Part shown: piece after piece, positions 1 to 7,246 of the stretch
Layout of the letters: the number at the start of each line of letters is the position of its first letter
How positions within the stretch are numbered: position 1 is the first letter of the stretch
Source of the DNA: an uncultured Bacilli bacterium
GTDB lineage: Bacteria; Bacillota_I; Bacilli_A; RF39; UBA660
DNA: 20,296 bases
NCBI GenBank assembly: GCA_947624075.1
Contig: CANQIM010000005.1
Location: 1-20,296, forward strand
Direction of reading: 5' to 3'
The notes under the pieces: model-generated
The model's database searches: none
What the model was told of the DNA's origin: nothing
The model's input: only the letters and a program-made list of their open reading frames with translations
Position numbers and translations under genes: made by a program

Positions 1-36
1 GTTCCATATAATTTATTAGAAAAAGTTATGGGGTGA
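1..36 (+). CDS. 3' end of an upstream gene, product unknown (partial)
   Basis: The first twelve codons of the window are open in frame 1 and end at a TGA at 34-36. The visible tail reads VPYNLLEKVMG. The stop lies inside the Shine-Dalgarno region of the lipoprotein gene that starts at 40, which suggests translational coupling within one operon. Eleven residues are too few to assign a family. A chance open frame at the window edge cannot be excluded. Confidence 0.4.
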   Translation, partial: VPYNLLEKVMG

Positions 37-39
37 ATT

Positions 40-1035
40 ATGATAAAAAAAGTTTTATGTTTGTTGTTAGTAGTTATGATGGTTACTGGATGTAGTAAAT
101 ATAGTGAGAAAAGTATTGTCAAAGATATAAATAAAAAATTTGATAAGAGCTCTGCATATAAGTTAGAGGGAGATTTAGAAATAACTAATAATGATGATGT
201 TTACAATTATGAAATTTCAGCTAGTTTTAAAAAAGATAATTTTTATCGAATAGAGTTAACTAATAAAGCCAATAGTCATACGCAAGTAATTCTAAAAAAT
301 ACAAGTGGTGTTTATATTTTAACGCCTTCCTTAAATAAGAGTTTTAAATTCCAAAGCGATTGGCCTTATAGTAATTCGCAAATATATTTACTAAATGCTT
401 TAATTAATGATATAAATAAAGATGAAGATAGAAAATTTACTAAAGAAGAGGATGGTTACTCTTTTATAACTAAAGTAAATTATCCTAATAATAAAAATTT
501 GAGTAAACAAAAAATTGAACTTAATGATAATTTGAAAATTAAAAAAGTAACTGTCTATGATAAAAATGGTGTTATTTGCATGAAGATGAATTTTAATAAG
601 ATAGATTACACACCTAATTTTAAGAAAGATTATTTTGATTTAAATACTATTATGGATGAAAAAGAGAATAATGTAGTAGAAAAAGAAACTGGTAATTTTG
701 AAGAAGCAATATATCCATTGTTTTTACCTAGTGGTACAAAGTTAGTAGATGAAGAAAAAATTAAAGTAGATAATGGAGATAGAGTTATAATGACTTTTGA
801 TGGAGAAAAACCATTTTTATTAGTTGAAGAAAGTGCAATGACAATGGATGAATTCACAATTATTCCAACATATGGTGAGCCTTATAGATTAATGGACTCA
901 TTAGGTGTTATGACTGATAATTCTTTATCATGGGAAAGTAATGGAATAGAATACTATTTAGTAAGTGATGTTTTAAATCAAGAAGAGTTAATAGAAATAG
1001 CCCAATCAATATATAGTTTGCCAACTATGAAGTAG
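40..1035 (+). CDS. LolA/YdcC-like lipoprotein
   Basis: Predicted lipoprotein of 331 residues, anchored to the outer face of the membrane. It has a short basic start, a hydrophobic segment (about 4-15) and a lipobox VTGC with the lipidated Cys at 18. Residues about 25-205 resemble the LolA-like fold of Bacillus YdcC and clostridial GerS: a stretch around 80-125 with ILKN, VYILTP, NKSFKFQSDWP and SQIYLL is characteristic by memory of that family. Residues about 225-331 form a second domain (PLFLPSGTKL near the start, SNGIEYYLVSD near the end) of the kind that follows LolA domains in Firmicutes. LolA-like proteins bind acyl chains or lipoproteins; the substrate here is unknown. The ATG follows GGGGTGA at 30-36, which overlaps the upstream stop. 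The family call is fairly secure, the cellular role is not. Confidence 0.8.
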   Translation: MIKKVLCLLLVVMMVTGCSKYSEKSIVKDINKKFDKSSAYKLEGDLEITNNDDVYNYEISASFKKDNFYRIELTNKANSHTQVILKNTSGVYILTPSLNKSFKFQSDWPYSNSQIYLLNALINDINKDEDRKFTKEEDGYSFITKVNYPNNKNLSKQKIELNDNLKIKKVTVYDKNGVICMKMNFNKIDYTPNFKKDYFDLNTIMDEKENNVVEKETGNFEEAIYPLFLPSGTKLVDEEKIKVDNGDRVIMTFDGEKPFLLVEESAMTMDEFTIIPTYGEPYRLMDSLGVMTDNSLSWESNGIEYYLVSDVLNQEELIEIAQSIYSLPTMK

Positions 1036-1066
1036 AAAGAACAGAAATGTTCTTTTCTTTATTTTT
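1036..1066 (+). terminator. Rho-independent terminator after the lipoprotein gene
   Basis: A perfect 8-bp stem (AAAGAACA / TGTTCTTT) closes a GAAA tetraloop at 1044-1047 and is followed by a T-rich run. It begins directly after the stop codon of the lipoprotein gene. Confidence 0.8.
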
Positions 1067-1284
1067 GCAGTAGGCTCTAATGATTTATTAGTAGATGAAT
1101 GGACTATGAAAAAAGTAAGAAAAAGTTCAAATGAAAATGTAAAATCCTACATAATATATAGACTAAATATTACATTTTTATATTAGCACTATCAATATTA
1201 GAATTTTTGAAAGTTTTAAATTCAATTTTGGTGGTTTATTAATTAATTCTTTTTTATATTATTTATTTCTTCAAATCTTTGTGA
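1067..1284. other. AT-rich intergenic stretch without a supported gene
   Basis: No convincing gene is seen. A 9-bp inverted repeat (AAAATGTAA at 1134-1142, TTACATTTT at 1170-1178) encloses 27 bases but has no clear role. A short open frame at 1067-1186 lacks a ribosome binding site. Confidence 0.4.
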
Positions 1285-1290
1285 TACAAT
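1282..1290 (+). promoter_or_regulatory. Extended -10 promoter for the thioredoxin-like/S41 unit
   Basis: TGa-TACAAT is an extended -10 element; no good -35 is visible. Transcription would begin near 1297, about 11 bases before the ATG at 1308, so the GGTGATAGG ribosome-binding region would sit at the very 5' end of the message. Confidence 0.5.
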
Positions 1291-1307
1291 ATTTATGGTG
1301 ATAGGAA

Positions 1308-1820
1308 ATGGCAAAAAGGAATACTACGAAAAAGAAAAAAGAATTAGAGGTTGAAGAAAACGTTAGTTTAAAAAATATATTTATAGTTATATTGATTGTT
1401 CTTATTTTCTTAGGAATCTTTTATTTGATAACTGTTAAGGTTACAGATAGTGATACTGGTAATTCCGATGATGAAGAAGTAGAAACTGAAATTCAAACTG
1501 AAGAGATATTGGTTGGTTCTAGTTTTAATAGAGCAGGTGATGAATATTTAGTCGTATACTATGATAAGAGTGATTCTGCTTTAAGTTCGATTAGTTCTAA
1601 AATTTATGAGTATCGAAATAAGACTGAGAGAATTCCTTTATATGAGGCTGATATGAGTAATGTTTTTAATAAAGAATATGTTACTGATAAAGATACTAAT
1701 AAGGAACCCAAGGAAGCTAGTGAAATTATGATTAATGGAGCTACATTGATAAGGTTTAAGGATGGAAAAGTCGTTGATTATATAGAGGGACAAGATAGTA
1801 TTTTAGATTACTTAGGTTAA
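1308..1820 (+). CDS. Membrane-anchored thioredoxin-fold protein lacking the CxxC motif
   Basis: Protein of 170 residues with a Lys-rich cytoplasmic start (1-21), one membrane segment (about 22-43), an acidic linker (about 46-65) and a C-terminal domain presumably outside the membrane. The domain follows a thioredoxin pattern: a strand EYLVVYYD (79-86), a helix after it, a strand around RIPLYEAD, and a terminal ATLIRFKDGKVVDYIEG hairpin like that of thioredoxins. The usual CxxC is absent (DKSDSALSS occupies the region) and the cis-Pro before Thr is Ala145. It therefore cannot act as a thiol oxidoreductase by the standard mechanism; a binding or chaperone role is possible. It lies 25 bases upstream of the S41 protease gene and is probably co-transcribed. 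The fold call rests on pattern and is moderately sure. Confidence 0.7.
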   Translation: MAKRNTTKKKKELEVEENVSLKNIFIVILIVLIFLGIFYLITVKVTDSDTGNSDDEEVETEIQTEEILVGSSFNRAGDEYLVVYYDKSDSALSSISSKIYEYRNKTERIPLYEADMSNVFNKEYVTDKDTNKEPKEASEIMINGATLIRFKDGKVVDYIEGQDSILDYLG

Positions 1821-1845
1821 ATTTATTAAGTTAGAGGTAGATGTT

Positions 1846-3297
1846 ATGAAAGATGAAGATAAAAAGAATGTTAAAAAGGTAAATTCAAATAAGAAAGTTA
1901 GTACAAAGAAAAACAATGCGAAGAGTACTAATATTAAAAAGAACGTAGCTGCTGAAAAGAAAGGTACGACGTCAAAAAGGGCAAAGATTGAAAGTAAGAC
2001 TGATGCTACTAAGGAAATAGATGTAAAAACAGAGACTATTAAAGATAAAGATATTATGAATAAGAAAGCTTCTAAGAAAAGTAAGAAAGAAAAAAAGAAA
2101 GAAAGAAGCGAAAAGGCAGATAGAAATTTTTCTTTTAATATAACTGAGGTTGTTTTTATTGTACTTGTTTCAATTTCATTTGGAATTATTGTTGGCTTTA
2201 TTTTAACTTATAAGAGAAGTCCAATATTAGGTGAGAAAGTATCTGATGAATTGAATGAATTTATTCAAGTTTATGATAATATTAGAGAAAATTATTATGG
2301 TGAGGTTGATGATAAGAAGCTTATAGATTCCGCAATATCAGGTATGGTTGGTTCATTGGAAGATCCTAATTCTACATTTATTGATGAAAGTATTTCAGAT
2401 GAATTTAATGAGTCTATCACGGGATCTTATGTGGGAATTGGTGCTTCAATTCAGCAAGCTGATGATGGCATTAAAGTTGTGGAAGTATTTAAAGATTCTC
2501 CTGCTGATAAAGCTGGTTTAAAGGTAGATGATATTGTAGTTAAGGTAAATGGCGAAGATGTTACTAAATTAGATGTTGATAGCATTGCTGATTTGGTTAA
2601 GGGAGAAGCAAATACAACGGTCAAAATTACGATTTTAAGGAAAGAAAAAGAAAAGACATTGAAAATTACAAGAAAAAAGATTGAATTAGAAAGTGTTAGT
2701 AGTAAAGTTTTTGAGAAAAATGATAAGAAAATTGGTTATATATTTATAGAATCTTTTCCATCTAATGTTTACAATCAATTTAAAAAAGAATTAACAGCTT
2801 TGGAAAATAAAAAGATAGATTCTTTAATTATTGATGTTAGAAATAACCCTGGTGGTCAATTGTCTCAAGTTAAAAAAGTGCTTGATTTATTCTTTGATAA
2901 GAAAACAGTTCTTTATCAAATTGAAAACAAGGGAGAAGCCAAAAAATACTATGCTACTAATAATACAAAAAGAACTTATCCAGTTGCTGTCTTAGGTGAT
3001 TGTGGAAGTGCCTCAGCTGCGGAAATTTTGATTTCTTGTTTTAAAGATAACTATAAAGATGCAACTTTCATAGGTGAAACAACTTATGGAAAAGGTACTG
3101 TTCAAAAATCTATTGAATTATCTACTGGTTCCAGTGTTAAATATACATCTCAAAAATGGTTAACTTCAAAAGGCAAATGGATTGATGGTGAAGGAATAGA
3201 ACCAGACATAAAAGTTTATTTAAATGGTGAATATTATGAGCCTGGTAATGAAAATGATAAACAAATTATAAAAGCTTTAGAGATTTTAACAAAATAA
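1846..3297 (+). CDS. S41 family C-terminal processing protease (CtpA/CtpB type) with PDZ domain
   Basis: Serine protease of 483 residues. A very basic cytoplasmic tail (1-95; about a third of the first 90 residues are Lys) precedes one membrane segment (about 100-121). The extracytoplasmic part has a helical N-terminal region (about 130-190), a PDZ domain (about 195-276, starting near SYVGIGA) and the S41 core with DVRNNPGG at 330-337. The Ser-Lys catalytic dyad is visible: Ser388 in CGSASAAE, and Lys416 with Gln420 in YGKGTVQ. Family members trim or degrade exported proteins from their C-termini, with the PDZ domain gating activity. The Lys-rich tail is much longer than usual. The upstream thioredoxin-fold protein could be a partner (inference). 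Translation starts at ATG after AGAGGTAG. Confidence 0.93.
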   Translation: MKDEDKKNVKKVNSNKKVSTKKNNAKSTNIKKNVAAEKKGTTSKRAKIESKTDATKEIDVKTETIKDKDIMNKKASKKSKKEKKKERSEKADRNFSFNITEVVFIVLVSISFGIIVGFILTYKRSPILGEKVSDELNEFIQVYDNIRENYYGEVDDKKLIDSAISGMVGSLEDPNSTFIDESISDEFNESITGSYVGIGASIQQADDGIKVVEVFKDSPADKAGLKVDDIVVKVNGEDVTKLDVDSIADLVKGEANTTVKITILRKEKEKTLKITRKKIELESVSSKVFEKNDKKIGYIFIESFPSNVYNQFKKELTALENKKIDSLIIDVRNNPGGQLSQVKKVLDLFFDKKTVLYQIENKGEAKKYYATNNTKRTYPVAVLGDCGSASAAEILISCFKDNYKDATFIGETTYGKGTVQKSIELSTGSSVKYTSQKWLTSKGKWIDGEGIEPDIKVYLNGEYYEPGNENDKQIIKALEILTK

Positions 3298-3321
3298 AAA
3301 GACGGAATGTCTTTTTATTTT
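3296..3321. terminator. Bidirectional terminator between convergent genes
   Basis: A perfect 8-bp stem AAAAAGAC / GTCTTTTT closes the loop GGAAT. The T tract on the plus strand serves the S41 gene, and the A tract on the other side gives a T tract for the sortase message. The stem overlaps the sortase stop codon at 3315-3317. Confidence 0.8.
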
Positions 3322-3896
3322 TCAATACAATTAACTACTAGTTGCATATCGTCATGGCTTGGACTACAAGTAGTTAGAATAAGTTGCTTTTTATCTTCTT
3401 TTAAAACACTTATATCACCATCTTTTTTTTCTTCCCAAAAATTTTTTACTTCATAATAATATGTTACATTGTCATATATCAAAATTATTTCATCGCCTTT
3501 TTGTAGTTTGTCTAAGTCTTTAAAAAAGGCTTTTTTACCAGTACCAGAATGGCCTGCGATAAACATGATACTAGACTCATTTTTAGGTGTAATAGAGTTG
3601 TTTAAGATAGTGATGTTTTCATCAACATTATTTCTTTTACTAGTAATATTATATAAATTATTGTTTATATTTAACTTTTTGATTATTAATTTACCAACTA
3701 TGTCATTTTCTTCTTTTTTATCTTCTTTAGTAATTTTACTTGCGTTAGATATATTAACATTTAAATTATCTAGAAAAACTAATTTATCAAAAATGCTTTT
3801 TGCATTAGGCTTATCATTTTTATTTAACTTTAAAGTTGATGCTAAAAAAAGAAGAGAAATAACTATAAGTAAGATTAAAAATAATTTTTTTAACAT
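3315..3896 (-). CDS. Sortase with Gln at the usual catalytic Arg position
   Basis: Transpeptidase of 193 residues expected to attach surface proteins to the wall. One N-terminal membrane anchor (about 4-22) is followed by a variable region and a sortase barrel from about 65. The catalytic His is His116 in FIAGHSGTG, and the catalytic Cys is Cys177 in the ILTTC motif, as in class D-like sortases. The third residue is normally an Arg before a short hydrophobic strand (R-L-I/L-V); here DDMQLVV puts Gln185 there. The gene overlaps the stop of the upstream adhesin gene by 7 bases, so translation is probably coupled and the adhesin is its likely substrate. A Gln at this place may be a subfamily trait rather than a loss. 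The sortase call is firm, the class is tentative. Confidence 0.88.
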   Translation of the reverse strand: MLKKLFLILLIVISLLFLASTLKLNKNDKPNAKSIFDKLVFLDNLNVNISNASKITKEDKKEENDIVGKLIIKKLNINNNLYNITSKRNNVDENITILNNSITPKNESSIMFIAGHSGTGKKAFFKDLDKLQKGDEIILIYDNVTYYYEVKNFWEEKKDGDISVLKEDKKQLILTTCSPSHDDMQLVVNCIEK

Positions 3897-5305
3897 AGTA
3901 ATTTTTTAATAAAAGAAATAAGTGTTTCTAAAAAGCTAGTAGTTTTAGTATCGGGTACTTTTATTTTATAATTTTTTAGAGTATAGGTAATTGCTTTTGT
4001 ATCTTTTACTTCAAAAGAGAAAGATTGAATTTTTTCATAGCCATCTGTTGTAGTAGCTTGTTCTAGGTAGTATTTGCCATAAGGTAGTTCTAATTCAGCA
4101 TAGCCTAATTCATTAGTAGTTATAGTTTTTATAAGTTCTTTTTTAGAATTATAAATATTAAATTTAATATTAGCTTCGGGATGGAAGTTATCATTTTCAC
4201 CGTATTCTTTGTATAATTTTAACTTACTTTTTATAACTTCATTTTCTAAAGTTAAATTTATAAAGCGATTAATATTAGAAACTGTAAAACTAATTAGATT
4301 TTTATTAATAGTGTAGCCTTTACCTGCTTTTGTTTCTTTTAAATAATAAGTTCCATATGGTAAATTTTCTAAAGTAGCTGTATTATTTTTTAAAGTTATA
4401 GTTTTAATTCTTTCTTTATTAGAATTTAGTAATTCATAAGTTGCACCATCTAGTATGGCTTCTCCTGTAGGTTTTGTTGTTTTAGTGTCTTTATCAACTT
4501 TATTTAAAGTTACTTTAGTTTTTTCTACTTGTATATAAATAACTGAATAGTTATAATCTAAATTACCAGTTATAACTAATGCTTGGCTATTATTTGCTTG
4601 ATAAAAAACAACTGGTGAAATATGTACATTGTCAGTTCTATTAAAAGCTATTTGGTGGCTTCCTTCATTTAGGTTAGTTACTGTTAGCGTGTTACCATTA
4701 ATTTTAGCTATATCGATTGGTGAAGAATATTGGCTTAAAATATTATTAGTATCAGTAACAACTAGGTCTTGGCCTTCTACTATGTAGAAAGTTTTTCCAT
4801 CAAAAGATGGTTTTAAATAGCTATTTTTAACTAAAGTTTGTAATTCATTTATTTCGTTATCATATGGATTAATTCTATTACCATTTAAACTATCAGTAAA
4901 ATAGTAATCTCCATTAGGATCAGCTTCTTTCCATATTAATAATTGAGTAATAGCGTACCATTTTTCTTCATAATGATTGGTGTAACCATAACCATAATGA
5001 GCTAAAGCTGAAATGTTTTGACGCTGAGTTTCGGTTAGATTGTTGGGATTAAAAGTTTCATAATATGTACTTTCTTCTTGGAAAAAGTTAAAAGGTTCTA
5101 TACAATAAGCAAATTCATAAGTACCAAATTGTCTAAAGAAACGGGCTTTTTGATAATAAGTAGTTTGGGTTCTAGGATCATATTTATTCATATAGATACC
5201 ATCTATATATGTATCCTCATAAAATTGATAGGTTTGGGCGTTTGCTACTTGAGGTAAGAAGATGAAGCTAGTTACTGCTATTAAGAAAAATAAAATTTTT
5301 TTCAA
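3890..5305 (-). CDS. Thioester-domain adhesin with two CnaB-like domains and an atypical sorting tail
   Basis: Secreted surface protein of 471 residues. A TTG start at 5305-5303 is preferred over upstream codons because GGAGG (5316-5312) lies 6 bases before it and the product then begins with a clean signal peptide (cleavage after ANA, residue 23). A thioester domain follows (about 24-165): Cys68 in AYCIEP and Gln121 in ITQLLIW are the expected pair for an internal thioester that can bond covalently to host amines. A linker domain (about 170-260) leads to two CnaB/SpaA-type domains (about 262-355 and 360-447), with candidate isopeptide residues Lys269/Glu324 and Lys366/Glu415. The C-terminus has VPDTK (450-454), a short hydrophobic stretch and a final Cys. 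The overlapping sortase gene points to wall anchoring. Domain calls are good; the sorting motif is inferred. Confidence 0.85.
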   Translation of the reverse strand: MKKILFFLIAVTSFIFLPQVANAQTYQFYEDTYIDGIYMNKYDPRTQTTYYQKARFFRQFGTYEFAYCIEPFNFFQEESTYYETFNPNNLTETQRQNISALAHYGYGYTNHYEEKWYAITQLLIWKEADPNGDYYFTDSLNGNRINPYDNEINELQTLVKNSYLKPSFDGKTFYIVEGQDLVVTDTNNILSQYSSPIDIAKINGNTLTVTNLNEGSHQIAFNRTDNVHISPVVFYQANNSQALVITGNLDYNYSVIYIQVEKTKVTLNKVDKDTKTTKPTGEAILDGATYELLNSNKERIKTITLKNNTATLENLPYGTYYLKETKAGKGYTINKNLISFTVSNINRFINLTLENEVIKSKLKLYKEYGENDNFHPEANIKFNIYNSKKELIKTITTNELGYAELELPYGKYYLEQATTTDGYEKIQSFSFEVKDTKAITYTLKNYKIKVPDTKTTSFLETLISFIKKLLC

Positions 5306-5337
5306 ATTATCCCTCCTTTTTTTTCTTAACGGAATAG

Positions 5338-5366
5338 ATAATAGCATGTTATTTTTAAGAGTGCAA
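5338..5366 (-). promoter_or_regulatory. Promoter of the adhesin-sortase unit
   Basis: Read on the minus strand, TTGCAC (5366-5361) is separated by 17 bases from TATTAT (5343-5338), which also carries a TGc extension. The predicted start of transcription near 5331 leaves a leader of about 26 bases to the TTG codon. This also supports the internal start, because the longer reading frame would begin upstream of the promoter. Confidence 0.7.
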
Positions 5367-5479
5367 ATGCTCAAAATTACAATTTCAGTTAAAAAGAAAG
5401 GCGAATTTAAAAAATTCCTTAAAGGAAAATTTAATTTTTAAGGTGTTGGTTATATTGAAAAAATTTTTTTCATAAAATA

Positions 5480-5488
5480 TGATATAAT
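5480..5488 (+). promoter_or_regulatory. Extended -10 promoter of fhs
   Basis: TGa-TATAAT is a perfect extended -10. TTGAAA at 5455-5460 is 22 bases away, too far for a normal -35. Transcription should begin near 5495, placing the AGAGGTGG ribosome binding site (5494-5501) at the 5' end of the message. Confidence 0.65.
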
Positions 5489-5505
5489 TTTTAAGAGGTG
5501 GTTTT

Positions 5506-7122
5506 ATGACAGATATAGAGATAAGTCAAAACTGTAAAAAACAACATATAAGTGAGATTGCTAAAAAGATAGGACTTAAAAGTGATGAAATTATTTTTTA
5601 TGGTGATGATAAAGCTAAAATAAAGAAAGAAAGACAAAAAGAAAAGGCAAAGTTAATTCTAGTTACAGCAATTAGTCCTACACCATACGGAGAGGGTAAG
5701 ACAACTGTTAGCATAGGTTTACATGATGCTTTGTGTAAGTTGGGTAAGAAATCTTTAGCTGTTTTAAGAGAGCCATCTATGGGGCCTGTTTTTGGTATGA
5801 AAGGTGGAGCGACAGGAGGTGGCTTTAGTCAAGTAGTACCAATGGATGATATAAACTTGCATTTTACAGGAGACTTTCATGCGATAGGGTCTGCAAATAA
5901 CTTGTTGTCTTCAGCTATTGATAATCATATCTATCAAGGAAATAGTCTTGATATTCAAAAAGTATTATTTAATAGATGTTTGGATGTAAATGATAGAGCT
6001 TTAAGAAGGGTAGAACTTGAAAGTAGGTTTGAGAATTTTAATATTACGGCTGCAAGTGAGATAATGGCTTTATTTTGTTTAGCTGATTCTTTAGAAGATT
6101 TGAGAGAAAGAATTGGGAGAATTGTTATTGGACTAGACAGTAAAGGTAAACTTATTTATGCTAAGGATTTGAAGATTGAAGGTGCTATGACAGTTTTACT
6201 TAAAGATGCTTTCTTACCAAATTTAGTTCAAACTTTAGAGAATAATCCTGTTATAATTCATGGAGGACCATTTGCTAATATAGCTCATGGTTGTAATAGT
6301 GTTGTGGCGACAAAAATGGGATTAGGACTTGCTGATTATGTAGTAACTGAAGCTGGTTTTGGGGCTGATTTGGGAGCAGAAAAGTTTTATGATATTAAGT
6401 GTCGAGGTGCCAATATAAAACCAGATTGTACAGTTTTAGTAGTGACAATAAAAGCTTTAAAATATCATGGCGGTATCAGTAAAGAATTTATTTATGAAGA
6501 AAATGAAGAAGCTTTGATAAAAGGATTAGCTAATTTAGAAAAGCATTATACTAATTTGCAAAAATTTGGTAAAAATGTAGTTGTTTGCTTAAATAAATAT
6601 ACAACTGATATAGCTGATGAAATTGAGGCTGTTAGAGACTTTTGTCAAAAAAAGAAGATGCCTTTTTCAATTAGCACTGCTTATGTAGATGGAGGTAAGG
6701 GAGCATTAGACTTGGCTAAGAAGGTTTTAGATGCTTGTAATTACGATAATAAATTTAAACTTTTATATGATGATTCATTTAGTATAGAAGAAAAAATAGA
6801 AAAAGTGTGTAAAGAAATCTATGGAGCAAAAAGTGTCATGTATAGTGATTTGGCTAAGGATAAAATTAAGTTAATTACTGAAAATAATTTAGCTTATCTT
6901 CCAATTTGTGTTGCTAAAACACAATATTCTTTATCAGATGATGCAAAAAAAATTGGTGTTCCTACTGATTTTGAGGTAACTGTTCGCGATGTAGTTTTAT
7001 ATAATGGAGCGGGTATTATTACGATTTTACTTGGTAATATTATGACTATGCCAGGTTTACCAAAGAAGGCTAATTATGAAAATATTGATTTTGTTGAAGG
7101 AAAGATAATTGGGATTAATTAA
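5506..7122 (+). CDS. fhs: Formate-tetrahydrofolate ligase
   Basis: Cytoplasmic enzyme of 538 residues, close to the usual 550-560. It makes 10-formyltetrahydrofolate from formate, tetrahydrofolate and ATP, feeding one-carbon units to purine and formyl-Met synthesis. The P-loop TPYGEGKT is at 59-66. Other family stretches are seen: REPSMGPVFGMKGGATGGG, NLHFTGDFHAI, HGGPFANIAHGCNS and VTEAGFGADLGAEKF, together with KCRGANIKPDCTVLV. All expected blocks are present and none is broken. ATG follows AGAGGTGG at good spacing. The gene stands alone: divergent from the adhesin unit, with its own promoter and terminator. Confidence 0.97.
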   Translation: MTDIEISQNCKKQHISEIAKKIGLKSDEIIFYGDDKAKIKKERQKEKAKLILVTAISPTPYGEGKTTVSIGLHDALCKLGKKSLAVLREPSMGPVFGMKGGATGGGFSQVVPMDDINLHFTGDFHAIGSANNLLSSAIDNHIYQGNSLDIQKVLFNRCLDVNDRALRRVELESRFENFNITAASEIMALFCLADSLEDLRERIGRIVIGLDSKGKLIYAKDLKIEGAMTVLLKDAFLPNLVQTLENNPVIIHGGPFANIAHGCNSVVATKMGLGLADYVVTEAGFGADLGAEKFYDIKCRGANIKPDCTVLVVTIKALKYHGGISKEFIYEENEEALIKGLANLEKHYTNLQKFGKNVVVCLNKYTTDIADEIEAVRDFCQKKKMPFSISTAYVDGGKGALDLAKKVLDACNYDNKFKLLYDDSFSIEEKIEKVCKEIYGAKSVMYSDLAKDKIKLITENNLAYLPICVAKTQYSLSDDAKKIGVPTDFEVTVRDVVLYNGAGIITILLGNIMTMPGLPKKANYENIDFVEGKIIGIN

Positions 7123-7144
7123 AAGATTAATTTTAAAATAGAAA

Positions 7145-7182
7145 GTGAGTTTCTAAAAATAAGTGAAGAAGCTCATTTTTTT
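7145..7182 (+). terminator. Terminator after fhs
   Basis: GTGAGTTTCT (7145-7154) pairs with AGAAGCTCAT (7167-7176) through about ten pairs including wobbles, followed by seven T residues. Confidence 0.7.
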
Positions 7183-7185
7183 AAT

Positions 7186-7210
7186 AAAAAAAAGCTTTAA
7201 TAAGCTTTTT
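7186..7210 (-). terminator. Terminator of the secreted-protein gene
   Basis: AAAAAGCTT (7189-7197) and AAGCTTTTT (7202-7210) form a 9-bp perfect stem around TAAT. On the minus strand it is followed by a run of about eight T residues and lies just beyond the stop codon at 7247. It could also act weakly on the plus strand. Confidence 0.75.
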
Positions 7211-7246
7211 AGGTAGATTTTGTTAATTTTACTTGACATGAAGTTT

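Noticed and set aside
1067..1186. Short open frame containing GSNDLLVDEWTMKKVRKSS, possible small gene or pseudogene remnant
   Set aside because: No start codon with a ribosome binding site, no recognisable family, and it lies just after a terminator; too short to separate from chance.
3469..3909. Hydrophobic 146-codon open frame on the plus strand opposite the sortase gene
   Set aside because: It is antisense to a clear sortase with catalytic motifs, and runs through the convergent gene; AT-rich antisense frames often look hydrophobic.
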